A DNA stretch of 64,000 bases from Muribaculaceae bacterium. Lineage in GTDB: Bacteria > Bacteroidota > Bacteroidia > Bacteroidales > Muribaculaceae. The position numbers and the translations under genes were made by a program. Every line of letters begins with the position of its first letter. Position 1 is the stretch's first letter. The notes beneath the pieces were generated by a model. The model had not been told where the DNA came from, made no database searches, and saw nothing but the letters and a program-made list of their open reading frames with translations. Location: the NCBI GenBank assembly GCA_017399915.1, contig JAFQAS010000058.1, forward strand, positions 1 to 64,000. The letters are read 5' to 3'. Of the stretch, positions 45,255 to 53,668 are shown piece by piece.

Positions 45255-47096
45255 TTATTTAAGAAGTTTTGCATTGAAAGCCTGAAGGGTTTCGAGAACA
45301 TTACTGCGCACGTTGATGAAGTTGGTGATGCCTTGAGCTTGAAGCTCTTCGCTGCATGCAGGAGCACCTGCAACAACAAATTCAGCACGACCATCAAGAG
45401 CCTTGTAGGCTTCGGGAGCGAGAGTAGCATATTCGTCGTCGCTTGAGCAGATAACCACGATGTCGGCTTCTTTTGCTACTGCGGCGTCGATACCTTCTTG
45501 TACTGTATTAAATCCTAAGTTGTCGATAATCTCATATCCTGCGCAACCGAAGAAGTTGGCTGAGAATTGAGAGCGAGCAAGACGCATAGCAAGGTTACCG
45601 ATAGTGAGCATAAACACTTTTGGACGGTTAGCTGCAGCTTCGGTAGCGAGGCGAAGAGCGTCGAAATCGCTACTTTGACGTTTAGTAGAGAGACCACGGC
45701 CGTTGTCTTCTTTTTCAGAGCAACCACAAGAGCAACCACCGGCATTTTCAATTTTGTCGGCAGCCATTTCACCAAAGTTAGGATATTGGTTTGTCCCGAG
45801 AAGAATTTCTTTACGACGAGCCACGTCGCTATGACGTTTTTCAGATGAAGCATTTACTGCATCTTGGATAGCACAGTTGTTGACGTTGGCAAGGAAACCG
45901 CCTTTTTCTTCAACATCGAGGAAGAGTTTCCATGCTTCTTGTGCGATAGATGCTGTGAGAGTTTCTACATAATATGAACCACCGGCAGGGTCAACAACTT
46001 TGTCGAGGTGACTTTCTTCTTTGAGAAGATATTGTTGGTTGCGAGCGATACGTTCTGAGAATTCATCGGGAGTTTTGTATGATTTGTCAAATGGAGTAAC
46101 TGTGATTGAGTCAACACCAGCAAGAGCAGCCGACATAGCTTCAGTTTGGCTACGGAGCAAGTTAACGTGAGCGTCAAATACAGTTTGGTTAAATTCCGAT
46201 GTAACGGCGTGAGCCATCATTTTGCAAGAACATTTGCAAGCAGGCTTGAATTGTTCAACGATTTGAGCCCAAAGCATGCGAGCAGCGCGGAATTTAGCAA
46301 GCTCCATGAAGTAGTTAGATGAAATACCCATGTTGAACTTGATGCGTTTTGCTACAGTGTCAACATCAACACCTGCTTCGGTGAGCATAGCGAGCCATTC
46401 AGCACCCCAAGCAAGAGCATAACCAAGTTCTTGGAAGATATAAGCACCGGCGTTGTTAAACATTACAGAGTCAACAGCAAGTACGCGTAAGCCCTTAACT
46501 TCTTTAACCACGTCGAGTAATTCAACAGCCATCTTAGCGATGTCGCCGGGGAATTCAACACCATGTTTCAACGCTTTGCGGAATGGGTTGAAGTCGATAG
46601 AACCTTTGAACGCTTCTTCGGCACCTGCAGCTTTCACTACATCAACAAGAGCTTTTGCTACTGCAGCAGCGCTTTTAGGACAGCAGTTGAGGTTGATTTC
46701 AACTTTTGTGAGGTCGATACCTGCAACAAGAGTTGCTACATCACCGGCTTCTTTAACTTTGAAGCCAAGAGAAGTAACACCTTTAGTCAATACGTCGAGA
46801 GCTTTTTTGTTAGCGTCGGCAGCATTGTCGGCGATGATTTCTTGGCGAGTGAGCCAGTCATTTTCAGTGCGAGTACCACGCACATAAGGGTATTCTCCAG
46901 GTAGAGAATCGGTTGTTTTGAGATCGGCAATGTCTTCAGCACGATACATGGGCTGAACATTGAAACCTTCGTTTGTTCGCCACACCAATTTCTTTTCAAA
47001 AGGTACGCCTTTAAGGTCAGCGTCTACTTTTGCTTTCCATTCTTCGGTAGAAATTGGAGGAAATTGGTCAAACAATTTTTCTTTGTTTTCTGCCAT
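45255..47096 (-). CDS. mutA: Methylmalonyl-CoA mutase small subunit
   Basis: The non-catalytic partner of MutB. I choose the start at 47096 (MAENKEKLFDQFPPISTEEW), giving 613 residues, because the longer frame begins upstream in the promoter. It has a barrel and a Rossmann-type C-terminal domain like MutB but lacks the DxHxxG cobalamin motif. A Cys-rich insertion (GGCSCGCSEKEDNGRG, about residue 470) sits before the C-terminal domain and is unusual. Confidence 0.95.
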   Translation of the reverse strand: MAENKEKLFDQFPPISTEEWKAKVDADLKGVPFEKKLVWRTNEGFNVQPMYRAEDIADLKTTDSLPGEYPYVRGTRTENDWLTRQEIIADNAADANKKALDVLTKGVTSLGFKVKEAGDVATLVAGIDLTKVEINLNCCPKSAAAVAKALVDVVKAAGAEEAFKGSIDFNPFRKALKHGVEFPGDIAKMAVELLDVVKEVKGLRVLAVDSVMFNNAGAYIFQELGYALAWGAEWLAMLTEAGVDVDTVAKRIKFNMGISSNYFMELAKFRAARMLWAQIVEQFKPACKCSCKMMAHAVTSEFNQTVFDAHVNLLRSQTEAMSAALAGVDSITVTPFDKSYKTPDEFSERIARNQQYLLKEESHLDKVVDPAGGSYYVETLTASIAQEAWKLFLDVEEKGGFLANVNNCAIQDAVNASSEKRHSDVARRKEILLGTNQYPNFGEMAADKIENAGGCSCGCSEKEDNGRGLSTKRQSSDFDALRLATEAAANRPKVFMLTIGNLAMRLARSQFSANFFGCAGYEIIDNLGFNTVQEGIDAAVAKEADIVVICSSDDEYATLAPEAYKALDGRAEFVVAGAPACSEELQAQGITNFINVRSNVLETLQAFNAKLLK

Positions 47097-47145
47097 AATA
47101 GGGTTATTAAATTTATTGTTTTTAGAAAGTTTAATCTTAATCACA

Positions 47146-47176
47146 CAAAATTACAAAAACTTTGTGCATATCCCAA
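47146..47176 (-). promoter_or_regulatory. Promoter of mutA-mutB
   Basis: TAATTTTG on the minus strand (47146-47153) with TTG at 47174-47176, spacing 20 bp. I see no cobalamin riboswitch between it and the start. Confidence 0.65.
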
Positions 47177-47261
47177 TAAAAAACGCATATTTTATGGAAA
47201 AATTTCTTTAATCATCAACAATAAACGAGAAATGCTCCACTTTTTTACCATCACAATGAAA

Positions 47262-47289
47262 AAGGAGACCTCAATAATGAAGTCTCCTT
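47262..47289 (-). terminator. Terminator of the phosphoesterase/PQQ gene
   Basis: AAGGAGAC (47262-47269) pairs with GTCTCCTT (47282-47289). A T-rich stretch follows on the minus strand. Confidence 0.7.
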
Positions 47290-47313
47290 AGTTGGGATAT
47301 AATTATAGTTGTA

Positions 47314-49116
47314 TTATTTATTCAATTTGAATATTGTTCCTTCGATTAGTGAGGTGTAGACGTTGCCTGAGGTGGGGTCGATGTCGATGCCGTTGGTTTC
47401 TGATTTGCCGAGGAAGAACGTTTTGATTACCGATTGAGTTTGTGGATTAACTGCAACTACCAATCCGCGGCGAGAACCGGCATAGACGATGCCATCTTTT
47501 TCGGCAACGATGCATGGTGCGTGTTCGTAGCCAAGTTTCAAATCTACAACCCATAGTTTTTTGAATTCACCTGTAGTGGCATCAACTGCAACTAATTCAC
47601 CGTCCATAGTTTTGGCATAAACGCGAGTGCCATCTTCGCTACGACCAAGACTTTCGCGATATTTATGTTCGTTGTTGCGCCAAATTGTTTTCCCGGTTTT
47701 GCGGTCGATAGCAGTCATGTAGCGATCGGGAGCGACAATATATATGCGTTCACGAGTAACCACGGGAACTACGTTGCCCGGGCCGAGTTGGTTGCGACTC
47801 TTGCCGTTGTTCCATTTCCATTTGAGTTGACCGGTTTTGGCGTCAAGGCAATATAGATAAGTGTCCCATGCTCCAAAGATTACGTCATTTCCGTCAACAA
47901 CCGGCGCCGCTTGACAGTAGTTGTTGAGCGCTTCATATCGCCAAATGAGTTTACGAGTCTTGGCGTCCCATTTCTCAAATTTGTTATAGCCGCCAATATA
48001 TAACGCATTATCTTTATACACTCCATCGGCTACATATGCGCCATCAGAAGCATTGCGTTGAATGATTTCTCCTGTTTTCGGATTTACCCACAATAATTCT
48101 TTAGCCGCTGAGGGTATTACAACATATTTACCTGCAACAACCGGGCGAGCAAATAGTGATGCTCCTGTGGGGATTGACCATAGTAGTTTGCCCGATTTCT
48201 TGTCGATAGCCTTGGCATATCCAAGAGAGTTGCCAAAGTAAATGGTCTTTTTGTCAAATCCTAATCGAGTGAAAACCGACGCACTATCGGCATGAAGATT
48301 TTCTTCGAGCATTTTTAATGCTATATCGGAATTGGTTGTTGGTAATGATATTGCAAAACCATCAACTCTAATGGGGTCTTTCCCTAATTGCTTGTTATGA
48401 AAAATTACTGAGTCGGCGTCGACATCCATAATTGTGTAGCCATAGTTGCCGTTTTTGAAGTCGAGTGAACGCACCATCATACAATTAATGTCGCCAAAAT
48501 TTTCACTCACATATTTTTCGTATTTGTGGTAATGACCATTGACGTGAGCAATAACCGGATATTTGCGAAGAATGCGAATATAGTCATCGTAGTTGTCGAG
48601 GTCTTTTTTGAGAGGGTAGTGGTTGAATGAAATAACTTGTTTCCCATTGGAGCAATGTTTGGCAAGTGTTTCGTCGAGCCAATGAAGGTCTTCTTGTTTG
48701 ATATGTCCGTCGCCCATTTTCATATATGGACCGCAAGCTATACCCACGATTACATAATTGTCAAATTCGGTGACAAATCGATCGTTTCCCCAAAGGTCGA
48801 AGATTGTTTTTGTGGCACTTTGTGACCAAGTGGTTTCGTGGTTGCCGGGAAGCACGAATTGTGGTAATTTTATTTGATCGAGAATCGATTTTACGTTGCT
48901 TAATTCTTCGTCGGATCCTTCATTGGTCAAGTCTCCGTTAATGACCACTAAGTCGGCATCGGATTTATTGATTTCTTCAACTGCAATTTTGAGATTTTTT
49001 TCGCAGTCATTGCCTGGAAGCACATGAAGGTCGGCAATTACGATGATGCGAGTAGCACTAAGCGAAATCGCTGATAATAGAAAAAAGAAACTGAGTAAAA
49101 TTGATTTTATTTTCAT
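47314..49116 (-). CDS. Exported metallophosphoesterase fused to a PQQ-type beta-propeller
   Basis: A 600-residue protein. The signal peptide ends near SLSA (residue 20). A calcineurin-like phosphoesterase domain follows with IADLHVLPGND, VVINGDLTNEG, VLPGNHETTW and HVNGHYHKYE, which supply the two-metal site. From about residue 290 come PQQ/BamB-type propeller repeats (AIDKKSGKLLWSIP, YLYCLDAKTGQLKWKWNNG, AIDRKTGKTIWRNN). The propeller may place the enzyme on a protein or glycan partner. Substrate unknown. Monocistronic. Confidence 0.88.
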   Translation of the reverse strand: MKIKSILLSFFFLLSAISLSATRIIVIADLHVLPGNDCEKNLKIAVEEINKSDADLVVINGDLTNEGSDEELSNVKSILDQIKLPQFVLPGNHETTWSQSATKTIFDLWGNDRFVTEFDNYVIVGIACGPYMKMGDGHIKQEDLHWLDETLAKHCSNGKQVISFNHYPLKKDLDNYDDYIRILRKYPVIAHVNGHYHKYEKYVSENFGDINCMMVRSLDFKNGNYGYTIMDVDADSVIFHNKQLGKDPIRVDGFAISLPTTNSDIALKMLEENLHADSASVFTRLGFDKKTIYFGNSLGYAKAIDKKSGKLLWSIPTGASLFARPVVAGKYVVIPSAAKELLWVNPKTGEIIQRNASDGAYVADGVYKDNALYIGGYNKFEKWDAKTRKLIWRYEALNNYCQAAPVVDGNDVIFGAWDTYLYCLDAKTGQLKWKWNNGKSRNQLGPGNVVPVVTRERIYIVAPDRYMTAIDRKTGKTIWRNNEHKYRESLGRSEDGTRVYAKTMDGELVAVDATTGEFKKLWVVDLKLGYEHAPCIVAEKDGIVYAGSRRGLVVAVNPQTQSVIKTFFLGKSETNGIDIDPTSGNVYTSLIEGTIFKLNK

Positions 49117-49159
49117 GATTCTGATGGGTTGTAGATAACTATTTTATAAAATTGATTGT

Positions 49160-49167
49160 CAAAGATA
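49160..49167 (-). promoter_or_regulatory. Promoter of the phosphoesterase/PQQ gene
   Basis: CAAAGATA is TATCTTTG on the minus strand, 44 bp before the start. Confidence 0.6.
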
Positions 49168-49189
49168 ATGAAATAAAATCATATTTCAT

Positions 49190-49197
49190 TAATTTTG
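49190..49197 (+). promoter_or_regulatory. dnaG promoter
   Basis: TAATTTTG, 19 bp before the ATG. Confidence 0.5.
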
Positions 49198-49215
49198 TAG
49201 TCTTGAAAATTCCGT

Positions 49216-51417
49216 ATGAAGAAAATTGATCGCGAAACCGTACAGAAAATCCTTGACACTGCCGACATTGTCGATGTGGTGAGCGACTTTGTTCACCTCA
49301 AACGCCGTGGTGCAGGGTATATAGGATTGTGCCCATTTCACAATGAGCGTACACCCTCGTTTTCGGTGTCAAAGTCGAAGGGTATATGCAAATGTTTCAG
49401 TTGTGGCAAAGGTGGTAGTCCGGTCAATTTTTTGATGGAACTAGAACAACTGTCGTATAATGATGCTCTGCGTTATCTTGCAAAGAAATATAACATTGAG
49501 ATAAAGGAGCATGAGATGACCGATAAGGAGCGCGAAGAAGCTACCGAGCGTGAAAGTATGCTTGCGGTGAGTGAATTTGCGTTGCAACATTTTGAACATA
49601 ATCTCACCGATACCGATGATGGTCGCGATATAGGGTTGAGCTATTTTCGTGAGAGAGGTATTAATGATGCTTCGATAAAAAAATTCCGTCTTGGTTATTC
49701 TCTTGAGAAACGCGATGATTTATTATCGGCAGCCAAAGCAAAAGGATATAACGAAAAATACCTTGTAGGCACCGGGTTGTGTATTCAAAACGAAGGTGGA
49801 CGCACATACGACCGATTCAAAGGGCGTGTGATGTATCCTATCTTTGGAGTTAGTGGTAAAGTGTTGGCATTTGGTGGACGCACCTTGCGTAAAGATAAAG
49901 ATGTGGCCAAATATGTCAATTCGCCCGAGTCGACAATCTATCGCAAAAGCTATGAGCTATATGGACTTTATCAAGCCAAGCAAGCTATTGTGAAGAAAGA
50001 CAAATGTATCCTTGTGGAAGGGTATATGGACGTTATATCGATGTCGCAGTCGGGGGTGGAGAATGTTGTTGCCTCATCGGGAACTTCATTGACCGAAGGA
50101 CAGATACGCCTTATTCACCGATTTACCGAAAATGTTACGGTAATTTATGATAGTGACCCGGCAGGTATTAAAGCCTCGTTGAGGGGTATTGATATGCTAT
50201 TGGCCGAGGGGCTTAATATAAAAGTGATGCTTCTCCCCGAAGGTGATGACCCCGACTCGTTTGCTCAAAGTCATTCAACAAGCGAACTGGAAGAATATCT
50301 CGCATCACATGAGCAGGATTTCATTGAGTTTAAAACAAAGATATTGTTGCAAGGGGTGGAAAACGATCCGGTGCAACGCTCAAAAGCTATCACCGATATT
50401 GTTCGTTCAATCTCTGTTATCCCCGATGAAATTACACGAGCTTTATATATAAAAGAATGTAGTCGCCGATTAGAGATTGATGAGAAATTGCTCACTCGTC
50501 AGGTGGCAAAAAAAATTGCCGACCAACGAGAGAAAGATGCGCAACAACGTCAACGACAATCGGCACGTGAGAGTTTGTCTACTCCATCAGAAGATTCGCC
50601 CGGTGTTAGTCAATTACAGGAGGAATCAACTTCCAGTACCGAAAAGGATATAGTCAATCTAAGTGGTGATACATATTCACGTTTCCTTCAACCATATGAA
50701 CGAGAAGTGTTGCGCTATGTGTTGCGTTATGGTATGTTGACATTATGCGAACAATGTGATGAGGATGGTAATGCCGTGCCAATGAGTGTATTGGATTATG
50801 TGAAGTCGGAATTGTCGGAGGAAGATATGAAATTCACTGATGCGAATTTTGCAAAAGTCTTTGATATAGCATATTTAAAAATTGCTCCGTCATTTGATGA
50901 TGATTATAAAATTTTTGAAGAACAAGCAAAAAAACGCAGAAGCGATGCAATCGCTCAAGGTTTAGCCCAAATACAAGCCTCGGCAATAGATCTTGCAGAA
51001 ATCACCCTCCGAGAGCAAATGTTAACTCAACAATGTGATGAAGCATATATTGCTGAACTTACAGAGTTTTCAGCGTTATATATGCAAAAAACTTTGCTAT
51101 CGAGCCCAGATGATGTAGTGCGTCATATTACCACCGATCTCGTAAGCGAAAAGCATGTATTGAGCAAAGTGCATACGAAATTTACTAAGATAGAAACCGA
51201 GCAAGATCGTCTTGCCGACTTAGTGCCTCGTGCTATATATGAGTGGAAAGATGCAATTCTTGAGTGTCAGATTCGCGATGTGCGCGCAAGAATATGTCAA
51301 GCTACAAATGATAAAGAAGAATTGCATGCCCTAATGTCAAAATCAATGGAGCTACAACAAATCAAACGGGATTTTGCCAAATTTCTTGGCGAGCGTATTA
51401 TTGCTCCACGAAAATAA
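49216..51417 (+). CDS. dnaG: DNA primase
   Basis: Makes RNA primers for replication and works with the DnaB helicase. 733 residues. The N-terminal CHC2 zinc domain has LCPFHNERTPSFSV and CKCFSCGKGG (C-H-C-C). The RNA polymerase/TOPRIM core carries CILVEGYMDVISM, VASSGTSLTEGQ and VIYDSDPAGIKA. The C-terminal third is a DnaB-binding helical region with a Gln/Ser-rich linker (about 435-480). It is longer than E. coli DnaG (581), mainly in the C-terminal part, as is usual in Bacteroidetes. Confidence 0.97.
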   Translation: MKKIDRETVQKILDTADIVDVVSDFVHLKRRGAGYIGLCPFHNERTPSFSVSKSKGICKCFSCGKGGSPVNFLMELEQLSYNDALRYLAKKYNIEIKEHEMTDKEREEATERESMLAVSEFALQHFEHNLTDTDDGRDIGLSYFRERGINDASIKKFRLGYSLEKRDDLLSAAKAKGYNEKYLVGTGLCIQNEGGRTYDRFKGRVMYPIFGVSGKVLAFGGRTLRKDKDVAKYVNSPESTIYRKSYELYGLYQAKQAIVKKDKCILVEGYMDVISMSQSGVENVVASSGTSLTEGQIRLIHRFTENVTVIYDSDPAGIKASLRGIDMLLAEGLNIKVMLLPEGDDPDSFAQSHSTSELEEYLASHEQDFIEFKTKILLQGVENDPVQRSKAITDIVRSISVIPDEITRALYIKECSRRLEIDEKLLTRQVAKKIADQREKDAQQRQRQSARESLSTPSEDSPGVSQLQEESTSSTEKDIVNLSGDTYSRFLQPYEREVLRYVLRYGMLTLCEQCDEDGNAVPMSVLDYVKSELSEEDMKFTDANFAKVFDIAYLKIAPSFDDDYKIFEEQAKKRRSDAIAQGLAQIQASAIDLAEITLREQMLTQQCDEAYIAELTEFSALYMQKTLLSSPDDVVRHITTDLVSEKHVLSKVHTKFTKIETEQDRLADLVPRAIYEWKDAILECQIRDVRARICQATNDKEELHALMSKSMELQQIKRDFAKFLGERIIAPRK

Positions 51418-51442
51418 AAAAAATGAAATATGGTATAAAAAT

Positions 51443-51467
51443 AGAGCACTGCCAAGGGTAGTGCTCT
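51443..51467. terminator. Hairpin after dnaG, also the 3' end of the small-RNA candidate
   Basis: AGAGCACT (51443-51450) pairs with AGTGCTCT (51460-51467). T-rich flanks lie on the minus-strand side (ATTTTTATA). Confidence 0.75.
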
Positions 51468-51547
51468 GTGTTTATATATAAATGGGTTTAAAGGAAAATG
51501 TGTTAATCATGCTTTTTGTGTCAATTAAAATATTAAGGTTCTAAAAC
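51443..51547 (-). ncRNA. Candidate small RNA of about 100 nt
   Basis: A minus-strand promoter (TAACTTTG at 51553-51560, TTTG at 51581-51584, 20 bp spacing) points at no gene. About 80-105 nt downstream it meets a hairpin with a T-run. The only frame inside is 12 codons (MINTFSFKPIYI). The two ends are seen; expression is inferred. Confidence 0.4.
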
Positions 51548-51724
51548 TGATGCAAAGTTAATGGGTAAAAATTACACAAACAAATCTTTTTAATTAAAAA
51601 TAAAAGAAATAATCCAAATAAATGTAAAAATAACACAAAGTATGGGCGTTATTTAATTATTAACTAAGAAAAAGTATATACGCAGTTGTTTAGAGAGGTA
51701 GATGTTACTATGTATAAAAAACAG

Positions 51725-51756
51725 CAAGGTGCTATGAAAATCATCACAACACCTTG
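51725..51756 (-). terminator. Terminator of the phosphoglucomutase gene
   Basis: CAAGGTG (51725-51731) pairs with CACCTTG (51750-51756), just beyond the gene's stop. Confidence 0.6.
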
Positions 51757-51779
51757 AGTATTATAGTAAATAGGCTTTA

Positions 51780-53528
51780 TTAAATGCCTAAGTCTTTTTT
51801 GATTAATGCAATCTTAGCATCGGCATCGGCAATGGCTTTGTCATATTCAGCACCGCTTGCCATATGGCCTTTAACTTCAACGTAGAATTTAATCTTTGGT
51901 TCAGTACCTGAAGGGCGAACCGAAATCTTGGTGCCATCTTCGGTGAAGAATTGAAGCACGTTAGAGGTAGTAGGCATTTCTAATTTTTCTACTTTGCCGG
52001 CTTTAACATCGGTGAGTTCGAGAGAGTCATAGTCTTTGATGATGACAACATCACTACCGCCAAGTGATTTAGGAGGATTGCTACGGAAGTTTTTCATCAT
52101 AGCAACGATTTCTTCGGCACCGCTCTTGCCTTTTCTCACAACAGAAATACCTTCTTCGCGAGAGAAGCCATATTTAATATAGATGTCTTGTAGCATTTGG
52201 AGGAAGTCCATGCCTTTATCTTTAGCCCATGCAGCAGCTTCGGCCATAAGTGATACGGCTGAAACAGCATCTTTGTCGCGAGCGAATTCTTCAGCAAGGA
52301 ATCCATAGCTTTCTTCAGCACCACCAAGGTAGCGACAAGTAGCTTCGTTATCGCGAATTACCGATGCAATCCATTTGAAGCCGGTGTAGCAGTCATACAT
52401 CTTGATGTTGTTGGCATCAGCGATAGCTTTGATTGTTTCAGTGGTAACGATTGTTTTAACTATATATTCTTTACCGGTGAGTTTGCCGAGTTCGGCATTG
52501 CGAGTCATCAAATAGTAAAGAAGAATCATAGCGATTTGGTTACCATTGATAAGCACATATTCACCTTTGTTATCGCGGATAACACAACCAATACGGTCAG
52601 CGTCAGGGTCAGAAGCCATAACCAAGTCAGCGCCCATTTCTTTAGCTTTAGCGATAGCCATAGCCATTGCAGGTGGGTTTTCGGGGTTAGGAGATTCTAC
52701 GGTTGGGAAGTCTCCGCTTGGTACATCTTGTTCAGGAACGTGAATGATGTTGGTAAAGCCATAGTTCATCAATGAAGCAGGAATCAATTCCACACCTGTG
52801 CCGTGGATAGGAGTATACACGATTTTGAGGTCGCTGTTGTTTTTGATAGCTTCGGGACTCAATGAGAGTTCTTTGATGGCAGCGAGGAATGCGTCATCGA
52901 TTTCTTTTCCTACGATTTCGATAAGTTCGGGATTGCCTTCAAATTTAATGCTTTCGGCACCTTTAATTTGGTTGACGTGGTTGATGATGTTTACATCGTG
53001 AGGAGCGATGATTTGTGCGCCATCAGCCCAATATGCTTTATATCCGTTATATTCTTTTGGATTGTGAGAAGCAGTGATGTTCACCCCACTTTGGCAACCG
53101 AGGTGACGGATAGCAAATGAAAGTTCGGGAGTAGGGCGGAAGTTGTCGAAAAGATAAGCTTTAATGCCATTAGCTGATAATACATTGGCTACAACTTCGG
53201 CAAATTTGCGAGAGTTGTTTCTCACGTCGTGTGCTACAGCCACTTTGATTTGATCAAGATCGGCAAATGCTTCTTTAAGATAATTGGCCAAACCTTGAGT
53301 AGCTGCACCTACAGTGTATATGTTCATGCGGTTGCAACCGGCACCCATAATGCCACGCAAACCACCTGTACCAAATTCAAGATCACGATAGAATGATTCA
53401 ATAAGTTCGGTTTTGTCTTCAGCATCGAGCATGTGTTTTACTTCAGCGCGTGTTTCAGCATCATAAGCATCGCCAAGCCACACTTGAGCTTTCTCGGTGA
53501 CTGATTTCAACAATTCTTCATTTTCCAT
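51780..53528 (-). CDS. Phosphoglucomutase/phosphomannomutase
   Basis: A 582-residue alpha-D-phosphohexomutase that interconverts glucose-1-P and glucose-6-P (or the mannose analogues). Catalytic Ser in NITASHNPKEYNGYKAY, metal loop SDPDADRIGCV, sugar-binding GGAEESYGFLAEEF, and phosphate-binding RPSGTEPKIKFYVEV at the end. The length matches the PgcA-like group. It has its own promoter and terminator. Confidence 0.95.
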   Translation of the reverse strand: MENEELLKSVTEKAQVWLGDAYDAETRAEVKHMLDAEDKTELIESFYRDLEFGTGGLRGIMGAGCNRMNIYTVGAATQGLANYLKEAFADLDQIKVAVAHDVRNNSRKFAEVVANVLSANGIKAYLFDNFRPTPELSFAIRHLGCQSGVNITASHNPKEYNGYKAYWADGAQIIAPHDVNIINHVNQIKGAESIKFEGNPELIEIVGKEIDDAFLAAIKELSLSPEAIKNNSDLKIVYTPIHGTGVELIPASLMNYGFTNIIHVPEQDVPSGDFPTVESPNPENPPAMAMAIAKAKEMGADLVMASDPDADRIGCVIRDNKGEYVLINGNQIAMILLYYLMTRNAELGKLTGKEYIVKTIVTTETIKAIADANNIKMYDCYTGFKWIASVIRDNEATCRYLGGAEESYGFLAEEFARDKDAVSAVSLMAEAAAWAKDKGMDFLQMLQDIYIKYGFSREEGISVVRKGKSGAEEIVAMMKNFRSNPPKSLGGSDVVIIKDYDSLELTDVKAGKVEKLEMPTTSNVLQFFTEDGTKISVRPSGTEPKIKFYVEVKGHMASGAEYDKAIADADAKIALIKKDLGI

Positions 53529-53596
53529 AATTACAATGTTATTTTAATTTTTATTGATTATTCACACATTGCGACCTCTTAGTCGCCATTAATTCA

Positions 53597-53628
53597 CAAA
53601 GATAAGAGATTAGCTTGTGATTTACAAA
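53597..53628 (-). promoter_or_regulatory. Promoter of the phosphoglucomutase gene
   Basis: TATCTTTG on the minus strand (53597-53604) with TTTG at 53625-53628, spacing 20 bp. Confidence 0.75.
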
Positions 53629-53668
53629 TTAATTCTTTGATTTTTATAAAAATAAATTATACAAAATC

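Larger units (their letters stand above)
51418..51779. other. Convergent spacer dnaG / phosphoglucomutase
   Basis: There is no protein gene in these 362 bp. The spacer holds two terminator hairpins and an orphan minus-strand promoter, described as a small-RNA candidate. Confidence 0.6.

Noticed and set aside
47097..47313. Cobalamin riboswitch before mutA
   Set aside because: The leader between promoter and start is about 45 nt, far too short, and no B12-box-like sequence is seen.
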